NCBI GenBank assembly: GCA_937983635.1
Contig: CALJZR010000061.1
Location: 1-9,367 of the forward strand
Origin: an uncultured bacterium
Lineage (GTDB): Bacteria > Patescibacteriota > Patescibacteriia > Patescibacteriales > UBA12465
Reading direction: 5' to 3'
Length of the DNA stretch: 9,367 nt
The notes beneath the pieces were generated by a model, which saw only the letters and a program-made list of their open reading frames with translations, did no database searches and was not told the DNA's origin. The stretch's first letter is position 1. The number at the start of each line of letters is the position of its first letter. Below are positions 5,226-9,367 of the stretch, one piece after another. Position numbers and translations under genes: made by a program.

Positions 5226-8200
5226 ATGCCTTTTAGGAAAACCACTAGTTTAATAGCTTGGATATCAATTATTGCTTTATTGCTTGGTAATTTTTCGTTT
5301 ATTAAGATATCAGCGGCTGCTGACCCTAATCAATATAACCTCAGTAGTGATTGGCGTTGGACTCCGAGTTCGGCCAGTGGGGCGGCAACCATAACTAACG
5401 CCCTGTTAAATGATGTTGACTCTGGTAGCTTGAGTATCGCTAGCGGCGGGAGCGAAGAATTAATTTTGTCGCTTGATGCCGCCCCTGAAGGAGGTATTTT
5501 TACCTATGTTTTAGAGGGGGCTGATCAAACTGCTTGGACAATATCAGCATCAGAGTCTTTTGACAGCACTAACGGCCAAGATGGTTCTTGGAATTCACTA
5601 GCTACTAGTTTGCCGGGCGACGAAAATGGTCCATCAAGTCGTTTAAGGCATGTAAATCTATCAGAATCTGCCAATGCTCGTTGGTTTAAATTTAGTATTA
5701 CTAATAATTATTCTTCCGCCCAAGCTCTAGCCACTGTTGGTTTGCATAAGTTTAATGGCAATAATGATTATTGGTTATTTGTGGGCGCTTCTATTGTGAA
5801 CATGTCTATCGACTATGATGAGATGAATAGTCAGATCAAGACTAACTATGGCTATGATCCTTTGATTTTTAACATGGGCAACTCTGGCAAAACTGTCAGC
5901 TGGTTAAATGATAATATTGAGACTATCATGTCAGCTCACCCTAAAGCTAAATTTGTTGCAATCCATATGGGCGGTAATAATGTGAGTAATAATCGGCCAT
6001 ATGCTACCGCGGAGCAAAGCGCTCTTGATAGCTTTGATGTTAATTATCGTGAGCTACTCCAGAAAATTCAAAGTGCTGGTAAAATTGCCGTTCCCGGTAG
6101 GTTGACTTTTAGAAATTACCCGCACGACTATCCGGATAAGCCTGGTGTTTATGACGGCGGTATGGAGCATAACGGTTCCTTGCCTTTTAATGTTAATTTA
6201 TTAGATCCAATTATCGCTAGTATGACCCCTGAATTCTACGATGCTACTGCCGGCAGGGGGGCTGTTGATTTGTACACTTATTTTTTAAATAACCAATGGG
6301 CGTTAGAAGGTACCGATGGCGTTCATCCTAACACCTTAGGAAGGGATTTGTTTTACCAGATTTGGATTGATACAGCTTTTGAGTTTGTTTATGATGGAAC
6401 CTTGCCGACCGCGATTACTCCTCAGACTTTTAATACCCCCGCTGAAGATGCCGAGGAGTTGGTTAGCGCGGCTGAGGCAAGCCGGGAAACCTCTGATATT
6501 AATGTTGCTCAGAGTAAGTTAGACGAACTTGATTATTGGCCGGAGTTTTCGGTTGAACAAAGTTTATTGCAGATTCGTTTAGATAATGTTGTGCCTACGA
6601 CCGCTTTAGTTTATAACGTAGATTTTGGGGCTAGCACCTATCTAAGCTCTCCTAATTGGAATAATTTAAATGGGATTACCGTTGGTTCGAATATTAATCT
6701 TATTTCCGACAGCGGGGCCTCCAGTTCCATTAATTTAGCAGTCACTAAGAGTTTCACTTCTACAACTGGTAGCGGTCTCACTTTTTCCGATTTTCCTTAT
6801 AGTGCTACGCGCGATTCTTTTGTGGTTAGAACTTACACTGGCACTAGTTCTAGTATAACTCTCTCCGGGCTCAATCCTGAAAAAAAATATACTTTTACTA
6901 TTTATAGTTCTGGTTCGGCTACTTCCTCTGTCACTGATTTCACCATCAACGGCGTGACTAATAGCGTTACTTCGGGTGGCAATAATTCACAGGTGGTGCA
7001 ATTTAATAATATTATTCCCGATCAAGATGAGGAAATAGATATTTTTGTTTTTACGGCTACTAATTATGGCTACTTTAATGCCATGCAAATTAGAGAAACT
7101 GAGAATCCACCCACTTGTTTTGATCATATTTTAAATCAGGACGAAGTGGCAGTAGATGTAGGTGGTGTCTGCGGGACGGCCGTTACCCTTACTTATTCCG
7201 CCGCTTCTCACGGTAGCCTGACCGGTACTACTACTCAAGTAATAAATAGCGGCAGCGATGGTTCTCCTGTTACCGCAGTGCCTGACTCTGGCTATCATTT
7301 TGTCGACTGGAGCGATGGTTCAACTGAGAATCCCCGGACAGATGCTAACGTCACCGCCAACAAGTCACTGACGGCTAATTTTGCTGTTGATACCTACACT
7401 CTCACTTATAGCGCCGGCTCTCATGGTAGCTTAAGTGGTGCCACCATTCAGGTGGTTAATGGTGGCTCTAATGGCTCCGCCGTCACAGCCATTGCTGATT
7501 CCGGCTATCACTTTGTCGACTGGAGCGATGGCTCTACTCAAAATCCCCGGACAGATACCAATGTTACTGCTAATAAATCAGTGAGTGCTAACTTTGCTTT
7601 TACCTTAGAAACTTGTTTTGATGGCATTCAAAATCAGAACGAGACCGGAGTAGATAGCGGCGGAGTTTGTGTTTCTAGAGCTTACTTTATAGATTTTGGT
7701 GCGACCACTACGACTGATTGGAATAATGTCACCACTCATCAGGTCGGCATGAAAAATCAGAATATTTTTGATAGCGAGGGTGCGACAAGCACTATTGATA
7801 TTAGTATTGAAGATGATTTTTCCAGTCTTGGCGCCAGCGGCGTATCGACTACCACTGGGATTTATCCAGCAAATGTAATCATAGATTATTTTTATGTACA
7901 AAGCGGATCTGTAGCCGTAGTTAAATTTTCTAGCTTAGACCTTAATAATTCTTATAGTTTTAAAATTCTTCCTTCTCGGTCTGGGACTGGCACTAGAAAT
8001 TCTGAATATATCATTAATGGTGTTAGTGTGGTAGTTAACGCCATGAATAATGTTAGTAATGTGGCTGAATTTACTAATATTGAGCCTGATATTAATGGTG
8101 AAATTAATATAACCATTCAGCCCGAGGCTGGCGCTAGTTATGCTTATCTTAACGCGATAGAATTAGTGGAAAATATGGGCGCTGATACTTATGCTCTTGC

Positions 8201-9367
8201 TTATTCTGCTTCTTCTTATGGGAGTATCAGGGGGGAGGCTACTCAAGTTGTTAATAATAAATCAGATGGTTCCGCTGTTATTGCTGTTCCTAATTCTGGA
8301 TACCATTTTATTGGCTGGAGTGATGGCTCTACTGATAACCCTAGAATCGACACGCACGTTACCGAAAATAAATCTGTGGTAGCAAATTTTTCTTTAAATA
8401 CTGAGACTTGTTTTGACGGTATTAAAAATCAAAATGAGTCAAGTATAGATTTTGGCGGAATCTGCGTTTCCAGAAACTATTTTATAGATTTTGGTGACTT
8501 AACTACCGTTGGCTGGAATAATATGACCGATAGCCAGATAGGGACGAATAAACAAGATATATTTGATAGCGAAGGAGCTTCAAGCACTATTGATATTAAT
8601 GTTGAAGCTGCCTTTTCTGGTTTTAGCGGGTACGGGGTGTCAACCACCACTGGCATATATCCTTCACGCGTCATTTCCGATTATTTTTTTGTAGAAGACG
8701 GCTCTTTTGCAGTGCTTAAATTTTCTGATTTAGACATTAATAACTTTTATAGCGTCAAGCTTTTTCCTTCTCGGTCAGGAACGGGTACTAGAAATTCAGA
8801 ATATATTATTAACGGTAGTAGCGTGTTTGTTAATGCGATGGATAATATCAGTAATTTAGGTATTTTTTACGGAGTGCAACCTAATGTTGATGGAGAGATT
8901 TTTGTTACCGTCCGACCTGAATCCGGCGCTAGCTACGCTTATCTTAACGCCATAGAACTGGTAGAGAGCGTGAGCGCTTCTAATTTTATTCTTGATTATA
9001 CCGCTTCCCTGAACGGGAGTTTGCTAGGGACTGTTACTCAAATTATTAATCGTGGTAGCAATAGTTCTCCTGTTACCGCTGTCCCTGACACTGGCTATCA
9101 CTTTGTCGATTGGAGCGATGGCTCTACTCAAAATCCCCGGACAGATACCAATGTCACTGCCAATAAATCAGTGAGTGCTAACTTTGCTCTCGACGCCCCT
9201 CTTACCTACACCCTCAACTATAGCGCTGGTTCCCATGGTAGTTTAAGCGGTACCACTACTCAGGTTGTAAATAGCGAGGCTGATGGTTCAGCTGTGACCG
9301 CGGTCCCTGACTCTGGCTATCACTTTGTCGATTGGAGCGATGGCTCTACTCAAAATCCCCGGACAGA
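5226..9367 (+). CDS. Large exported SGNH-hydrolase protein with InlB-like repeats (3' end outside window)
   Basis: One uninterrupted frame of 1380 visible codons with no stop before the right edge. The start ATG is chosen because it is followed at once by a signal peptide: Arg4-Lys5, a hydrophobic core at about 9-26, and a likely cleavage after Ala30-Ala31-Ala32, before Asp33. Architecture: beta-rich region of unknown family (about 33-180), SGNH/GDSL-type hydrolase (about 181-385), acidic helical linker (about 395-455), then modules B1 (458-626), C1 (631-649), R1 (653-720), R2 (723-791), C2 (797-815), B2 (819-982), R3 (988-1056), C3 (1062-1080), B3 (1084-1247), R4 (1253-1321) and R5 (1327 onward). 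R modules resemble the Divergent InlB B-repeat family of surface proteins. The protein is rich in Ser, Thr, Asn and Gly. The likely role is a secreted or surface-attached esterase or deacetylase acting on glycans, or an enzyme-bearing adhesin. The substrate cannot be told, and the anchor (if any) lies beyond the window. It is divergent from the hemerythrin remnant. Confidence 0.9.
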   Translation, partial: MPFRKTTSLIAWISIIALLLGNFSFIKISAAADPNQYNLSSDWRWTPSSASGAATITNALLNDVDSGSLSIASGGSEELILSLDAAPEGGIFTYVLEGADQTAWTISASESFDSTNGQDGSWNSLATSLPGDENGPSSRLRHVNLSESANARWFKFSITNNYSSAQALATVGLHKFNGNNDYWLFVGASIVNMSIDYDEMNSQIKTNYGYDPLIFNMGNSGKTVSWLNDNIETIMSAHPKAKFVAIHMGGNNVSNNRPYATAEQSALDSFDVNYRELLQKIQSAGKIAVPGRLTFRNYPHDYPDKPGVYDGGMEHNGSLPFNVNLLDPIIASMTPEFYDATAGRGAVDLYTYFLNNQWALEGTDGVHPNTLGRDLFYQIWIDTAFEFVYDGTLPTAITPQTFNTPAEDAEELVSAAEASRETSDINVAQSKLDELDYWPEFSVEQSLLQIRLDNVVPTTALVYNVDFGASTYLSSPNWNNLNGITVGSNINLISDSGASSSINLAVTKSFTSTTGSGLTFSDFPYSATRDSFVVRTYTGTSSSITLSGLNPEKKYTFTIYSSGSATSSVTDFTINGVTNSVTSGGNNSQVVQFNNIIPDQDEEIDIFVFTATNYGYFNAMQIRETENPPTCFDHILNQDEVAVDVGGVCGTAVTLTYSAASHGSLTGTTTQVINSGSDGSPVTAVPDSGYHFVDWSDGSTENPRTDANVTANKSLTANFAVDTYTLTYSAGSHGSLSGATIQVVNGGSNGSAVTAIADSGYHFVDWSDGSTQNPRTDTNVTANKSVSANFAFTLETCFDGIQNQNETGVDSGGVCVSRAYFIDFGATTTTDWNNVTTHQVGMKNQNIFDSEGATSTIDISIEDDFSSLGASGVSTTTGIYPANVIIDYFYVQSGSVAVVKFSSLDLNNSYSFKILPSRSGTGTRNSEYIINGVSVVVNAMNNVSNVAEFTNIEPDINGEINITIQPEAGASYAYLNAIELVENMGADTYALAYSASSYGSIRGEATQVVNNKSDGSAVIAVPNSGYHFIGWSDGSTDNPRIDTHVTENKSVVANFSLNTETCFDGIKNQNESSIDFGGICVSRNYFIDFGDLTTVGWNNMTDSQIGTNKQDIFDSEGASSTIDINVEAAFSGFSGYGVSTTTGIYPSRVISDYFFVEDGSFAVLKFSDLDINNFYSVKLFPSRSGTGTRNSEYIINGSSVFVNAMDNISNLGIFYGVQPNVDGEIFVTVRPESGASYAYLNAIELVESVSASNFILDYTASLNGSLLGTVTQIINRGSNSSPVTAVPDTGYHFVDWSDGSTQNPRTDTNVTANKSVSANFALDAPLTYTLNYSAGSHGSLSGTTTQVVNSEADGSAVTAVPDSGYHFVDWSDGSTQNPRT
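5763..6380 (+). other. SGNH/GDSL-type hydrolase domain within the large protein
   Basis: The four diagnostic blocks are in order. Block I is FVGASIV with Ser189 as predicted nucleophile. Block II is NMGNSGKT with Gly218. Block III is HMGGNNVSN with Asn251, matching GxN. Block V is DGVHPNTLGRDLF with Asp364 and His367. SGNH enzymes are esterases, lipases or carbohydrate deacetylases. Block I reads Gly-Ala-Ser instead of the usual Gly-Asp-Ser, but the residues that form the oxyanion hole and triad (S, G, N, H, D) are all present, so activity is plausible. Confidence 0.85.
6597..7103 (+). other. Module B1, divergent copy of the 'IDFG' beta-sandwich module
   Basis: About 169 residues starting VYNVDFGAS with NWNNLNGITVG, then SDSGASSSINLAV, SSITLSGLNPEKKYTFTIY, DFTINGVTNSV and finally YFNAMQIRE. 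The same landmarks occur in B2 and B3 (IDFG, W-N-N, SxGAxSTIDI, a 'Y.f.i..S' strand, 'I.G', and a final 'Y..lNAIEL'). This shows common descent although overall similarity is low. The fold is inferred to be a beta sandwich of the carbohydrate-binding type; the family is not identified. Confidence 0.6.
7116..7172 (+). repeat. Motif C1: 19-residue Cys-x17-Cys motif
   Basis: Encodes CFDHILNQDEVAVDVGGVC (residues 631-649). It resembles the 'C.DGI.NQ.ET.VDCGG.C' motif of many exported proteins, but the middle cysteine of DCGG is Val here. The two remaining cysteines bracket an acidic, Asn-rich loop that could bind calcium. It separates B1 from R1. Confidence 0.7.
7182..7598 (+). repeat. InlB-like repeats R1 and R2 (tandem)
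   Basis: Two units of about 68-69 residues (R1 7182-7385, R2 7392-7598) of the Divergent InlB B-repeat type. Each runs YTLTYSAGSHGSLSG, a Q-V-[VI]-N-x-G-S strand, then SGYHFVDWSDGST, NPRTD, and ends NKS-x-x-ANFA. These small beta domains are typical of bacterial surface proteins and act as stalks or binding modules. They are 210 bp apart. Confidence 0.85.
7614..7670 (+). repeat. Motif C2: Cys-x17-Cys
   Basis: CFDGIQNQNETGVDSGGVC (residues 797-815), the copy closest to the common consensus. The middle cysteine is Ser. It lies between R2 and B2, directly before VSRAYFIDFG. Confidence 0.75.
7680..8171 (+). other. Module B2, 'IDFG' beta-sandwich module
   Basis: Residues 819-982, beginning AYFIDFGATTTTDWNNVT and ending YAYLNAIELVE. 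It contains FDSEGATSTIDISIEDDF, GVSTTTGIYP and SRSGTGTRNSEYIING. It is colinear with B3 without apparent gaps (both 164 residues) and many stretches are identical, so B2 and B3 come from a duplication. The function is unassigned; a glycan-binding beta sandwich is a guess. Confidence 0.7.
8187..8393 (+). repeat. InlB-like repeat R3 (divergent copy)
   Basis: Residues 988-1056. It keeps the landmarks YGSIRGEATQVVNN, SGYHFIGWSDGST, NPRID and NKSVVANF, but differs from R1, R2, R4 and R5 at many codons. It is a single copy between B2 and C3 rather than part of a tandem pair. Confidence 0.8.
8409..8465 (+). repeat. Motif C3: Cys-x17-Cys
   Basis: CFDGIKNQNESSIDFGGIC (residues 1062-1080). The middle cysteine is Phe. 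The spacing of the outer cysteines is the same as in C1 and C2, and the copy leads into VSRNYFIDFG of B3 just as C2 leads into B2. Confidence 0.75.
8475..8966 (+). other. Module B3, 'IDFG' beta-sandwich module
   Basis: Residues 1084-1247, NYFIDFGDLTTVGWNNMT to YAYLNAIELVE. It shares with B2 the strings IFDSEGASSTIDI, GVSTTTGIYP and SRSGTGTRNSEYIING. At DNA level the two copies have diverged clearly, unlike some R copies, so this duplication is the older event. Confidence 0.7.
8982..9367 (+). repeat. InlB-like repeats R4 and R5 (tandem, R5 cut by window edge)
   Basis: R4 (8982-9188) and R5 (from about 9204) repeat the R unit with a period of 222 bp. The last 53 bases of the window (9315-9367) are identical to 9093-9145 in R4. 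The N-terminal half of R4 (NFILDYTASLNGSLLG) is divergent, whereas its C-terminal half matches R2 almost base for base, so R4 looks chimeric. Confidence 0.85.

Noticed and set aside
7605..8674. Minus- and plus-strand ORFs inside the repeat region (7605-7901 -, 8191-8382 +, 8477-8674 -)
   Set aside because: They are shadows of the long frame; that frame shows module-by-module homology and these do not.
7182..9367. CRISPR-like or satellite DNA array
   Set aside because: The periodicity comes from protein-coding repeats of irregular spacing with codon-level divergence; there are no short identical repeats with unique spacers.

Overview
The window most resembles a small-genome candidate-phylum bacterium (Patescibacteria/CPR, perhaps Parcubacteria-like). 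This is inferred from style, not from a marker: compact co-directional core genes, AT-rich spacers, almost no recognisable Shine-Dalgarno sequences, a tRNA without an encoded CCA, and a giant exported repeat protein. The code is the standard bacterial one: ligA and gatC end in TAA, while gatA, the DsbA-like gene and the 137-aa gene end in TAG.

Left part (1-3840, all +): the C-terminal 402 codons of NAD-dependent DNA ligase (ligA), then gatC and gatA (two of the three subunits of the Asp/Glu-tRNA amidotransferase), then a membrane-anchored DsbA/thioredoxin-fold protein that lacks the CxxC active site, then tRNA-Ser(GGA) and a weak terminator. Spacers of 22, 2, 19 and 22 bp suggest one transcription unit. 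gatB is not in the window.

Middle part (3841-5225): a 137-aa uncharacterised membrane-associated protein with a Cys-x2-Cys/Trp-Cys pattern, close behind a consensus -10 box. It is followed by a strong GC-rich bidirectional terminator and, convergent on the minus strand, a hemerythrin-like gene. The hemerythrin frame carries two in-frame stop codons (TAA, TAG) but no frameshift. All seven expected iron ligands are still encoded across the stops, so it looks like a very young pseudogene. An AT-rich divergent intergenic region (4935-5225) carries candidate promoters both ways.

Right part (5226-9367+, +): one open frame that runs off the right edge (1380 codons visible). It encodes a signal peptide, a beta-rich N-terminal region, an SGNH/GDSL-type hydrolase domain with all catalytic blocks, a helical linker, and a mosaic of three module types: five Divergent-InlB-B-like repeats (R), three 'IDFG' beta-sandwich modules (B) and three 19-residue Cys-x17-Cys motifs (C). 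The visible order is B1-C1-R1-R2-C2-B2-R3-C3-B3-R4-R5. Some R copies are almost identical at DNA level, which points to recent recombination or gene conversion. It is probably a cell-surface or secreted esterase/adhesin and is the most interesting object in the window.
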